Shown here piece after piece: positions 53,610-62,213 of a DNA stretch of 64,000 nt. Source of the stretch: CAYFPX01 sp964519895. Its GTDB lineage: Bacteria; Myxococcota_A; UBA796; CAJQPC01. Made by a program: the position numbers and the translations under genes. The notes under the pieces were generated by a model. That model had not been told where the DNA came from and ran no database searches. It was given only the letters and a program-made list of their open reading frames with translations. Position 1 is the stretch's first letter. Every line of letters begins with the position of its first letter. The stretch lies in contig CAZFLE010000011.1 in the NCBI GenBank assembly GCA_964519895.1, forward strand, positions 33,781-97,780, given 5' to 3'.

Positions 53610-54845
53610 GTGACCATGCTGGTGCTCCTGATGGGGTGGGGATGCAGCGAGCCGGCCGACGCCGATCGGGACGGCTTCGCCGACACGGCCGACTGCGCCC
53701 CGGACGCCCCCGCCAGCCACCCCGGGGCCTGGGAGGTCTGCGACGGGGCCGACAACGACTGCGACGGCGCCGTCGACGAGGGCTACGACCTGGACGGCGA
53801 CGGCTACCTGGCCGACGACGCCGGCTGCCGGGTCTTCGCGACCGAGCTGGACTGCGACGACCTGGACGCGTCGGTGAACCCGGGCCAGACCGAGATCTGC
53901 GATGGCCGCGACGAGGACTGCAGCGGCGTGGCCGACGACGCCGCCGACGGCGACGACGACGGCTACGGCGCCTGCGAGGACTGCGACGACAGCGATCCCT
54001 TCCTGCACCCGGAAGCCGCCGAGGCCTGCGACGGGGTGGACAATGACTGCGACCGGGGCGTCGATGAGGACTGGGACGCCGACGGCGACGGCGTCGCCGG
54101 CTGCTTCGGCGACTGCGACGACAGCGACCCGACGATCAGCCCGGACACGCCCGAGGCCTGCGACGGCTTCGACAACGACTGCGACGACGGGGTCGACGAG
54201 GGCTTCGATGTGGACCAGGACGGCTGGCTCAGCTGTCGCGGGGACTGCGACGACGACGACCCGACCGTCTACCCGGGGGCCGAAGAGCTCTGCGATGGCT
54301 TCGACAACGACTGCGACCCGGACACGTCAGAGGACGACGACATCGACGGCGACGGCCTGACCCTGTGCGACGGCGACTGCAACGACCAGGACGCCACAGC
54401 GCTCCCTGGCGCCGAAGAGGTCTGCGACGGCGTGGACAACGACTGCAACGGCTTGACGGACGAACAGCTGGGCTGCTTTGGCTGCAACGAGGACCGGGGC
54501 CTGCTCGTGTGCACCAGCTCGGTGACCCGAGAGGCCGCGACGACCGCGTGTGACGACCTGGGGGCGTCGCTGGTCATCCTTCCCACCGAACAGGACAACG
54601 CCGACGTGTGCAGCGTGGCGTCGGCGTGGACCGGCAGCCCGTTCTGGATCGATCTGGACGACTCGGCCAGCGAGGGGGACTGGGTCTGGGCAGACGGCAC
54701 CTCCCTGGCCTACGACACCGCCTGGTCGCCGGGCGAGCCCAACAATTCGGGTGGCGAGGACTGCGTGCACGCGAATTGGAATGGGCAGGGCACGTGGAAC
54801 GACATCCCGTGCACCGCCAGCTACCCCTTTGTCTGCGAGCTCTGA
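53610..54845 (+). CDS. MopE-like repeat lipoprotein with C-terminal C-type lectin domain
   Basis: A surface protein of about 411 residues. A short signal ends MGWGC (lipobox). Then come six MopE-type repeats of the form DCDD...PGA.E.CDG.DNDCDG.VDEG (about 20-280), each Asp- and Cys-rich and likely calcium-binding. The C-terminal 120 residues are a C-type lectin fold, with EPNNSGGEDC and a WND segment, the residues that bind calcium and mannose-type sugars in this family. The start is the GTG at 53610 or the ATG at 53616. It is divergent from the LTD-CotH gene with almost no gap. Confidence 0.87.
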   Translation: MTMLVLLMGWGCSEPADADRDGFADTADCAPDAPASHPGAWEVCDGADNDCDGAVDEGYDLDGDGYLADDAGCRVFATELDCDDLDASVNPGQTEICDGRDEDCSGVADDAADGDDDGYGACEDCDDSDPFLHPEAAEACDGVDNDCDRGVDEDWDADGDGVAGCFGDCDDSDPTISPDTPEACDGFDNDCDDGVDEGFDVDQDGWLSCRGDCDDDDPTVYPGAEELCDGFDNDCDPDTSEDDDIDGDGLTLCDGDCNDQDATALPGAEEVCDGVDNDCNGLTDEQLGCFGCNEDRGLLVCTSSVTREAATTACDDLGASLVILPTEQDNADVCSVASAWTGSPFWIDLDDSASEGDWVWADGTSLAYDTAWSPGEPNNSGGEDCVHANWNGQGTWNDIPCTASYPFVCEL

Positions 54846-54858
54846 CAAGCTGGCGCGG

Positions 54859-56121
54859 TCAGCCCAGCACCCACCACGCTCCCACCCCGGTCGACAGCGA
54901 CGCCACGAGCCGGCGGCCGGGGAAGGGGGCCTGCTGGATGGCCAGGAAGATGAGCAGGCCGCACAGTCCGCCGATCACGGCGAGCAGCACGGGCGGGCCG
55001 TGGCCCAGCACCAGGTCCGGCAGGACCGGCACCACCGTGCCCGCCAGCGCAGCCGGCACCAGGGGCCAGCGCCGGGAGCGGGCGATGAAGGCCATCAGGA
55101 TCGCGCCGCTGGTCGCGTTGGTCACCAGGAAGGGGGCGTAGAGATCCGGGTCCCCCACGTGGGCAAAAGCGAGCAGCATCGCGAGGGGGCCAGCGCCGGT
55201 GGCGAACACGTCGTCCAGATCCGTGTCTACCCGCGGCAACCGGGCCACCAGGAAGAGCAGGTAGACCGCCGTGGGCGGCAGCCACCAGGCCTGGCCGCCC
55301 AGAGCCCAGGCCAGGCTGCCGATCAGGAACAGGGTCACGCTGCCGGCCACGGTCAGGTCCGCCCGCCGTGCTGTCACCAGCAGCAGCACCAGGCTGACCA
55401 GCATCCCCTCGATCCACGGCCCCAGCCCCACCAGGCCCAGGGCCAGGGTCCGGTCCAGGGCCAGCCAGGCGACATACGGGATCAACAGGTTGTCCGAGCC
55501 CCGCACGCTCACCGCTTCCACCGCGGTGGTCAGCGTCGCCACGACCAGGGTCACCAGCAGCATGGCCGGCCACCCGGGGCGCCCGGCGATCGCCAACCCG
55601 ACCAGCACCAGGACGAACGCCAGCCCGAAGAAGGTGAAGCTGCCCTCCAGGCTCCGGTCGCCGTCGAGCACGCGGTAGCGCACCTGGCCCCGGTGCTTGC
55701 CGACCAGGGCCGCCCCGGTGTCGGCGACCGCCATCACGGCCAGCGGGGCGCAGTAGAGCAGCCGGTCCCCGTCGGCGAGCAGGTAGAGCCCGAGCACGGC
55801 AAAGGGGTAGTAGTAGGCCCCCGATGTGCGCCGCTCCACGTCGTGCACCGACGACAAGAGCCCGGTCACCTTGCCGCCGATCAAGATGCCGGCGAAGGCC
55901 AAGCTCAGGGCTGCCACGGTCCACGCGCTCTGGAGCAGCCAGGGCACGCCGAACACGATCACCCCGCCGCCCACGTGGGTGAGCTTGCGCGTCCACTCCG
56001 TGGGGGTCTGGCGCAGCCGCTTGATCGCCTCGGCGGTGCCGAACAGGACCAGGATCGACGTCGAGATGAAGAGCGCGCCGGGCAGGTCCGCCTGCAGTGC
56101 CGCCAGCGTGGCGCTGTCCAC
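54859..56121 (-). CDS. Dolichol/phytol-kinase-like CTP-dependent membrane kinase, expanded
   Basis: A protein of about 420 residues with roughly twelve membrane helices. The N-terminal half has the polyprenol/phytol kinase signatures EWTRKLTHVGGG (near residue 37), VADTGAALVGK (about 129) and RSLEGSFTFF (about 149). These kinases use CTP to phosphorylate a lipid alcohol. The C-terminal 200 residues are extra membrane helices with SGAILMAFIAR and AALAGTVVPVLPD, of unknown role and longer than usual for the family. The GTG at 56121 is chosen for its GGAGGTGAGG ribosome site; a GTG nine bases upstream is possible. Confidence 0.82.
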   Translation of the reverse strand: MDSATLAALQADLPGALFISTSILVLFGTAEAIKRLRQTPTEWTRKLTHVGGGVIVFGVPWLLQSAWTVAALSLAFAGILIGGKVTGLLSSVHDVERRTSGAYYYPFAVLGLYLLADGDRLLYCAPLAVMAVADTGAALVGKHRGQVRYRVLDGDRSLEGSFTFFGLAFVLVLVGLAIAGRPGWPAMLLVTLVVATLTTAVEAVSVRGSDNLLIPYVAWLALDRTLALGLVGLGPWIEGMLVSLVLLLVTARRADLTVAGSVTLFLIGSLAWALGGQAWWLPPTAVYLLFLVARLPRVDTDLDDVFATGAGPLAMLLAFAHVGDPDLYAPFLVTNATSGAILMAFIARSRRWPLVPAALAGTVVPVLPDLVLGHGPPVLLAVIGGLCGLLIFLAIQQAPFPGRRLVASLSTGVGAWWVLG

Positions 56122-56200
56122 GGTCCTCACCTCCGCCCCCCAAGCGTGGCAGAAGGGCGTAGGATCGTGTAGATCGAGGCCCGCCCGCTGCCCGGCCCCC

Positions 56201-57940
56201 ATGCTCCCTCTGCTCCCCATCGTCGCCCTGCATCTCGGCTGTTCGGGGCTGTTCGACACCGAGGACACCGCGCCCGACGCGGCCGCAGAGGTGGTCCTGC
56301 CGGTGCTCACGATCACGAGCCCCGAGCGGGGCGCGTTCGTGACCTCGGGCTCTGCCGTGCTGGTGGCAGGACGGGCCCAGGCTGGCACCCACGCGCTGGA
56401 GAGCCTCGAGATCAACGACCTGGACGTGGCGCTGGAGGACGACGGGAGCTTCAGCTACACCTTCACCCCCGATGCGGGGATCAACGTCATCGGCGTCCGG
56501 GTCGAGGACGTGGGCGGTGAGCGCGCGGTGGATGGGCGCTCGGTCTACGCCCAGGCCACCCACGACAACGGCGCGACCCTCGACGGTGCCGTGCGCATGC
56601 AGCTGGGCCCGGACGTGCTCGACGACGACAGCCCGGACCTGGACGACCTCTCCGCGATCCTCGAGGTCGTGCTCCTCGATCCAGCGGTCACCGACGTGCT
56701 GGTGGGCGAGACCTTCGAGACCGACGAGGGCATCGAGGTCACCCCCACCTCCCTGTCGCTCGCGTCCGCGTCGGTGGACCTGACGCCCGCCAACGGCCAG
56801 CTCGACGCCGTCATCACCCTGCACGACGTCTGGATGGACTACGACGCCTCGTACAGCTGGCTCTACAGCTCCTCGGGCTCGGCGTGGATGGACCGCATCG
56901 TGCTCACCATGGGCATCGAGGCCGAGGTGACCGCCTCTGGCGCCAGTGCCGACGTGGTCGACGTGAGCGCGACCCTGCACGGCTACGGCCTGACGCTGGA
57001 TTGGTTCCCCGACTGGCTCGAAGACGACCTGGCGGACTGGACCCAGGAGACCCTGGAGGACGCCCTCACCGACAGCGTGCGCGACCTGGCTGGCGACACC
57101 CTGAGCGAGACCCTCGACGCCTTCGCGGTGGAATACTCTGCCGCCGACGGCGTGGACCTGGGGCTCGAGCTGGCGGGCATCGACACGGACTCGCGCGGGC
57201 TCTACCTGACCTTCGACGCCTGGGTCGAGGGCTCCGGCATGGCGCTGCCCACCGGCGCCCGGTCCCTCAGCACCGCCGGCGCCGGGCCGGCCTTCCCCTT
57301 GTCCTCCAGGCCCTTCGCCGTGGCGCTGGATGACGACCTGATGAACCAGATCTTCTTCGCTTTCTGGGCCAGCGGGGCGGTGCACGACATGACCTATGGC
57401 GAGCTGGAGCTGGCGGTCCTGGTGGGGGAGCCGCTGCCACCGCCCTTGGGTCCTGTAGAGACCCTGGTCATCGATCTGGGCCTGCCACCGGTGGTGGGCC
57501 CGAGCGGTCCGGACAGCGAGCGAAGCTTCCGCCTGGGGGTCGGCGAGCTGACCATGGACATCACCCGGGACGACGGGGTTCAGGTCCTGGCGTCGCTGAA
57601 CTTCTTCGCCGACGCGGACCTGAGCCTGGACGCCGACGGGGCCCTGGAGATCGCCCTGGACGACCGCCCCAAGTACGTGCCGGTCGAGGCGGGCATCCTG
57701 GTCGGCCCCGAAGCCTTGGACCCCGGCGACCTGGCGGCCCTGTTCCGGCTCATGACCCCCACGCTGGTCGGGTCCCTGGGCGACTTCCTGCCGGCCTTCG
57801 AGCTGCCGGCGCTGCCCCTGGACGCGCTGGGCGATGTCGACGCGCTGGCCGGGCAGACCCTGGTGCCCAGCGACGTGGACCTGGGCCTCGACGACGGCGA
57901 CTGGACCCTCATCGAAGGGGACCTGGTGCCGGGCGACTGA
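56201..57940 (+). CDS. Large acidic lipoprotein of unknown fold
   Basis: A 579-residue lipoprotein with an LHLGC lipobox. The Asp-rich mature part begins with an Ig-like segment (about 30-125, ITSPERGAFVTSGSAVLVAG and DDGSFSYTFTPDAGINVIGV), like bacterial Ig/BIg domains. The remainder (about 130-579) is an alternating beta/helix region I do not recognise. It contains several helices with amphipathic character (DWFPDWLEDDLADW and DALTDSVRDLAG), which might contact lipid. There is no enzyme motif. Divergent from the kinase-like gene, 79 bases away. The next gene downstream, on the same strand, is another acidic lipoprotein. Confidence 0.82.
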   Translation: MLPLLPIVALHLGCSGLFDTEDTAPDAAAEVVLPVLTITSPERGAFVTSGSAVLVAGRAQAGTHALESLEINDLDVALEDDGSFSYTFTPDAGINVIGVRVEDVGGERAVDGRSVYAQATHDNGATLDGAVRMQLGPDVLDDDSPDLDDLSAILEVVLLDPAVTDVLVGETFETDEGIEVTPTSLSLASASVDLTPANGQLDAVITLHDVWMDYDASYSWLYSSSGSAWMDRIVLTMGIEAEVTASGASADVVDVSATLHGYGLTLDWFPDWLEDDLADWTQETLEDALTDSVRDLAGDTLSETLDAFAVEYSAADGVDLGLELAGIDTDSRGLYLTFDAWVEGSGMALPTGARSLSTAGAGPAFPLSSRPFAVALDDDLMNQIFFAFWASGAVHDMTYGELELAVLVGEPLPPPLGPVETLVIDLGLPPVVGPSGPDSERSFRLGVGELTMDITRDDGVQVLASLNFFADADLSLDADGALEIALDDRPKYVPVEAGILVGPEALDPGDLAALFRLMTPTLVGSLGDFLPAFELPALPLDALGDVDALAGQTLVPSDVDLGLDDGDWTLIEGDLVPGD

Positions 57941-57993
57941 CCCAGCGCCCCCCCGGGTCTCACGCTACCCTTCCGGCCATAGGAGACCGACCC

Positions 57994-59331
57994 ATGTTCC
58001 TCTGGATCCTCGCCTGCACCGGCGGCGCCACCAGCAACGACACCGGCTGGGCCACGACCCTGCCCACCGTGCCAGAAGACGAGCTCTGTGAGTCCCACGA
58101 CGCCTGCGAGGACTGGGAGATCTGCACCGACGAGGGCCTGTGCGAGTCCGGCGACGAGAACAACGACCTGGAAGACGCCGAGGGCATCCTGTGGGAGGAG
58201 GTCCTGACCGGGTACCTCCAGACCGAAGGCGACCAGGACTTCTACAGCTTCGAGGCCGCGGGCGGGGAGTGGACGCGCATCGACACCACCCCCACCTCCA
58301 ACGAGGAGGAGATGGACACCCTCGTCACGCTGTACGACCCCCTGGGCAAGGTCCACCACGTCGAGGACGACCACCCCTGGGGCAACGTGAGCACCTTCGA
58401 CACGGTCATGTACACCTACCTGCCGACCGCGGGCACGTGGACCATCCTGGTCGAGGACCTCAACGGCCTGGGCGCCGACAACTCCCGGTACGACCTGGAG
58501 CTGCGCGAGGTCACGAACTACGTCGACGAGCCCGACAGCTTCAACGACCCCGGGTACGAGCTCGAGGTCACCTCGTCGAGCTCGATCTGGGCCATCGGCG
58601 TGCTGCTCGAGGAGAACGGCGACGAGGACCACATCCTGCTGGACCTGCCCTGGGACGACTGCCCGGTCTACCTGGTCGGCAGCCAAGGGGAGCGAGGCTC
58701 GGCCGCCACCCCCACCGTCGAGCTCTACCCCGAGGAGGACCTGCTCTACCTGCGCAAGGAGGGTCTGGGTCTGGAGGGCACGGCCTTCTACCCAGAGGTC
58801 GACGGCGGCGCGGCCACCATCGTGGCCAGCGACGCCGACGGCGAAGGCTCGGCCGACCACTGGTTCTACGTCTACGTCCAGGTCTTCGACGAGGGCTACA
58901 GCTACACCCACGAGCTGGAGTTCAACGACACCATCGACGACGCCACGGACATCATCCTCGAAGCGTCGACCAACAGCAGCGGCTCGGCCTTCGAGTGGGC
59001 AGGGTTCTGGGGCGCCATCGACGAGCGCGGAGACGAGGACTGGTACGCCTTCCAGGCCAACGGCGCCTGGTACCTCCAGGTCCGGGGCCAGAGCGACTCC
59101 ATGGGCTCCTTCCTGGTGCCCGAGATCGAGATCTACGACCCCAGCGGCGAGCTGGTCGAAGGCACGGTCGACGCCAACGACGCCTTCCCTGACACCTGGA
59201 ACATCGGCCCCCTGGATGAGGGCCGCTACTCGGTCCGCGTGACCTCAGCCGACGTGTCGGAGTACGGGCCCGAGTTCTACTACTCCGCCCGGATCGACGT
59301 CACCGACTACGAGGCCGCGATCAGCCACTGA
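57994..59331 (+). CDS. Lipoprotein with pre-peptidase C-terminal (PPC)-like domains
   Basis: A 445-residue lipoprotein with a very short signal and lipobox (LACTGG). A small Cys-rich EGF-like stretch (CESHDACEDWEICTDEGLC, about 32-50) is followed by two or three PPC-type beta-sandwich domains, recognised from GDQDFYSFEAAGGEWTRIDT (about 78-97) and RGDEDWYAFQANGAWYLQVRG (about 345-365). PPC domains occur in secreted and surface proteins. No catalytic domain is present. An AGGAG ribosome site lies about ten bases before the ATG at 57994. Confidence 0.85.
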   Translation: MFLWILACTGGATSNDTGWATTLPTVPEDELCESHDACEDWEICTDEGLCESGDENNDLEDAEGILWEEVLTGYLQTEGDQDFYSFEAAGGEWTRIDTTPTSNEEEMDTLVTLYDPLGKVHHVEDDHPWGNVSTFDTVMYTYLPTAGTWTILVEDLNGLGADNSRYDLELREVTNYVDEPDSFNDPGYELEVTSSSSIWAIGVLLEENGDEDHILLDLPWDDCPVYLVGSQGERGSAATPTVELYPEEDLLYLRKEGLGLEGTAFYPEVDGGAATIVASDADGEGSADHWFYVYVQVFDEGYSYTHELEFNDTIDDATDIILEASTNSSGSAFEWAGFWGAIDERGDEDWYAFQANGAWYLQVRGQSDSMGSFLVPEIEIYDPSGELVEGTVDANDAFPDTWNIGPLDEGRYSVRVTSADVSEYGPEFYYSARIDVTDYEAAISH

Positions 59332-59334
59332 GCG

Positions 59335-60819
59335 TCAGCGCGAGACCCCGTACAGCGCCCCCTGACGCCCCCACAGGTGGTCCAGCAGGTCCGCCACGTG
59401 GTCCCGCTCGCCGATGGCCTGGTGGATCAGCACCGGCGCGTCCTCCAGGTGGCCCTTGGTGTGGATGCGCTCCCGCAGCCAGGCCAGGGTCGGGGCGAAG
59501 TCGCCGGCTTCGATCTCGGACCACAGCTGGGGGCGCTCGGCCTCCAGAGCTGCGCCCAGGGACGCCGCGTACAGGTTGCCGATGGTGTAGCTGGGGAAGT
59601 AGCCGAAGGCGCCGGAGCACCAGTGCACGTCCTGGAGCACGCCGTCCGCGGCGCTCGGCGGCCGGACCCCGACCACGTCCAGATAGGTGTCGGCCCACGC
59701 CTCTTCCAGGTCCTGGACCTGGAGCTGATCGGTGAGCAGGGCGCACTCCAGCCGGTAGCGCACGATGATGTGGAGGTTGTAGGTGGCCTCGTCGGCGGCG
59801 ATGCGGATGAGGCTCCGGGCCACCCTGTTCTGGGCGCCGTAGAGCTGCTCAGGCGTCACGCTGAGCCCCAGGTGTTCCTGGATCCGGGGGGCCAGGTACC
59901 GGCAGAACGGCAGGCTGCGCCCGATGAAGTTCTCCCAGAAGCGGCTCTGGGACTCGTGCAGGCCCATGCCCGCGGCGCTGCCCACACCGGTGCCCCGCCA
60001 GTCCCGGGGGATGCCCTGCTCGTAGAGGGCGTGGCCGGTCTCGTGCACCGTGCCGCCGAGCCCCTTGATCAGGTCGTCGGCGTAGTAGTGGGTGGTGATC
60101 CGGGTGTCGCCGGGGCCAAAGGTGATGGTGAAGGGGTGTTCGGCTTCGTCCAGGCGACCGGCGGTCAGGTCGTAGCCCAGGCTGGCCACCAGCTCGTTGT
60201 GCAGCGCCTGCTGGGCGGCCACGTCGAAGGTCCCGGACAGCGCGGCGGGGTGGGGCCGGCCGTCGAGCGCGTCGAGCAGCTCGCCGATGCCGCTCGCCAG
60301 GCGGTCGAACATCGGGTCCAGCATGGCCACCGTCGCGCCGGGGTCGAACTGATCCAGGAGCACGTCGTAGGGGTGGGCCTCGTCGGTGCGCAGCAGCGCC
60401 ACCGCCTCGCGCTTCAGCGCCACGATCTCGGTCAGGGGGCCTGCGAAGCCGACGAAGTCGTCGGCCTGCTTGGCCTGGACCCAGGCGGTGAAGCCCGCCG
60501 CCTCGGCCCGTGAGGTGGCCCGCACCAGGGACTCGGGCAGCTTGACCGCCCGGTCATAGGAGCGACGCACATTGCGCACTGCCGCGCGGTGGAATTGCTC
60601 CAGCCCATCGGACGCTTCGAGGGCCGACAGCCACTCGCCCACCACCGGCTCGGTCAGCCGCTGGTGCGCCAGGCCGGAGATCAGCTCGGCCTGGCTGGCC
60701 CGTGCACCGGCGCCCTGGGGCGGCATCTTGACCTGTCGGTCCCACTCCAGGAGCGCTCGCATGCCCTGGAGGGCGTCCAGCTCGCGCAGGCGGTCGTTCA
60801 GGGCTTCCCAGGTCTTCAA
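59335..60819 (-). CDS. Metallocarboxypeptidase, M32 (Taq) family
   Basis: A 494-residue M32 carboxypeptidase. The zinc motif is His259-Glu260-x-x-His263 (VHETGHALYEQG), the HPF substrate motif is at 228-230, and the third zinc ligand is in the GLHESQSRFWEN block (about 287-298), all exactly as in Taq carboxypeptidase. It removes C-terminal residues from peptides in the cytoplasm and needs no signal peptide. The start is a TTG at 60819 with a good AGGAAGG site. It converges with the PPC lipoprotein gene and lies downstream of the MopE-like genes. Confidence 0.95.
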   Translation of the reverse strand: MKTWEALNDRLRELDALQGMRALLEWDRQVKMPPQGAGARASQAELISGLAHQRLTEPVVGEWLSALEASDGLEQFHRAAVRNVRRSYDRAVKLPESLVRATSRAEAAGFTAWVQAKQADDFVGFAGPLTEIVALKREAVALLRTDEAHPYDVLLDQFDPGATVAMLDPMFDRLASGIGELLDALDGRPHPAALSGTFDVAAQQALHNELVASLGYDLTAGRLDEAEHPFTITFGPGDTRITTHYYADDLIKGLGGTVHETGHALYEQGIPRDWRGTGVGSAAGMGLHESQSRFWENFIGRSLPFCRYLAPRIQEHLGLSVTPEQLYGAQNRVARSLIRIAADEATYNLHIIVRYRLECALLTDQLQVQDLEEAWADTYLDVVGVRPPSAADGVLQDVHWCSGAFGYFPSYTIGNLYAASLGAALEAERPQLWSEIEAGDFAPTLAWLRERIHTKGHLEDAPVLIHQAIGERDHVADLLDHLWGRQGALYGVSR

Positions 60820-60848
60820 GGTGCACCTTCCTCGGGGGCGCTCCTATC

Positions 60849-62165
60849 TCACCGACAGGCCTGGGTCTCCCGGGCACCGGACGCCGTGCAGGTGGCGTCT
60901 CCCGAGGAGCTGAGCCCGGCCACGCAGCTGGTGACCCACGTCTCCCGGTCCCCACAGGCCGGGGCGGAGCCGTCCCAGCCTTCTTCCTCCAGCTCGCACT
61001 CGGTGTTGTCGCCGTCTTCCCCCAGAGCGCACTCGGCCAGGTCCGTGAGCTCCTGCTCCTCGGTGTTGTCGCAGTCGTAGTCGAAGGACCCATCGCCGCG
61101 CTCCCCCGTGTAGAACTCGGTCTGGTCCGGGTTGGCCTTCTTGTTGCCGTCGTAGCAGTCGCCCTGGTTGGTCACGTAGGAGGTGGGCTGCTCGCAGGCG
61201 ATCTGCGCAGCGTCGGGGTCGCCATAGCCGTCTGTGTCGCTGTCGAGGTAGAAGGTGGACCCGTCGACGGGCTCCTCGTCGACCGCGCCGTCGCAGTCCT
61301 CGTCTGCCCCTTCGCAGTGCTCGGAAGCGCCGGGCTGGACGTCGCTGCGGGTGTCGTCGCAGTCGGTGGCGTCGGCCACCCAGTCGTCCCCCGGCGGGTC
61401 GCAGGCGGTGGTCTCGGTGGACTGGTCGCCGTGGCCGTCGGCGTCGCCGTCGTAGCCCCACGTGACCATGTCCGTGGCGTCCTCGTCGACCACGGTGTCG
61501 CAGTCCTGGTCGATGTCGTCGCAGATCTCGTCGGCGTCGGGGTGGATGGTGCTGTTGGCGTCGTTGCAGTCGCCCGACGTCGACACGTAGTCGGTGGGCG
61601 GCTGGCAGGCCTCGGCGATCACGTCTGGGCGGCCGTAGCCATCGGCGTCGCCGTCGCGGTAGAAGGTCGCCGTGCCGGTCACGTCGTCGTCTGCGTCGTC
61701 GGCCAGGTCGTCGCAGTCGTCGTCGTAGCCGTTGCACAGCTCGTCGGCGCCGGGGTGAATGGTCTCCTCGTAGTCGTTGCAGTCCCCGTCGAACTTGCTG
61801 TAGCCCTGGGGCTGTTCGCAGCTGTAGAGCGGGTCGCTGAGCGACGTGCCGTAGCCGTCCTGGTCCACGTCGACGTACCAGGCGGCGTTCTCGGCGTCGC
61901 CTTCGTCGACGCCCTTGTCGCAGTCGTCGTCCTCGCCGTTGCAGTACTCGGTGGCGCCCGGGTGGATGGTGGGATCGGTGTCGTTGCAGTCCCCGCCCGC
62001 GACGGCGAAGCCGCTCGCAGCGGTGTCGCAGGCGCCGGGCTCGCCGTCCCCCAGGCCGTAGCCGTCGCCGTCGTCGTCGGCGTACCACAGGCAGTCGGCC
62101 GAGTCCCCGTAGGTGGAGACCTCGGGGGTGCAGGCGAGCCACAGGGTCAGGCCGAGGGTGATCAT
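60849..62165 (-). CDS. MopE-like Cys/Asp-rich repeat lipoprotein with novel C-terminal module
   Basis: A 438-residue secreted protein, probably a lipoprotein (WLACTPEVS). It contains four MopE-type repeats (about 35-270), each with DCND/DCDD, a Pro-Gly turn, and a CDG/CNG.DDDCD.VDE core, and a variant last unit lacking the second Cys cluster. The C-terminal 110 residues share a distinct module with the protein at 62214-63968: ERGDGSFDYDCD, then spaced Cys, GW.G..P.CGD...WV..C and a final CR. MopE of Methylococcus is a surface copper-binding protein, but these repeats are more often calcium-binding-like. Function unknown. Confidence 0.85.
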   Translation of the reverse strand: MITLGLTLWLACTPEVSTYGDSADCLWYADDDGDGYGLGDGEPGACDTAASGFAVAGGDCNDTDPTIHPGATEYCNGEDDDCDKGVDEGDAENAAWYVDVDQDGYGTSLSDPLYSCEQPQGYSKFDGDCNDYEETIHPGADELCNGYDDDCDDLADDADDDVTGTATFYRDGDADGYGRPDVIAEACQPPTDYVSTSGDCNDANSTIHPDADEICDDIDQDCDTVVDEDATDMVTWGYDGDADGHGDQSTETTACDPPGDDWVADATDCDDTRSDVQPGASEHCEGADEDCDGAVDEEPVDGSTFYLDSDTDGYGDPDAAQIACEQPTSYVTNQGDCYDGNKKANPDQTEFYTGERGDGSFDYDCDNTEEQELTDLAECALGEDGDNTECELEEEGWDGSAPACGDRETWVTSCVAGLSSSGDATCTASGARETQACR

Positions 62166-62213
62166 GGGGACATTCTATCCGGGTCCAGGCATGGCAACTG
62201 ACCACCTTGGGCC

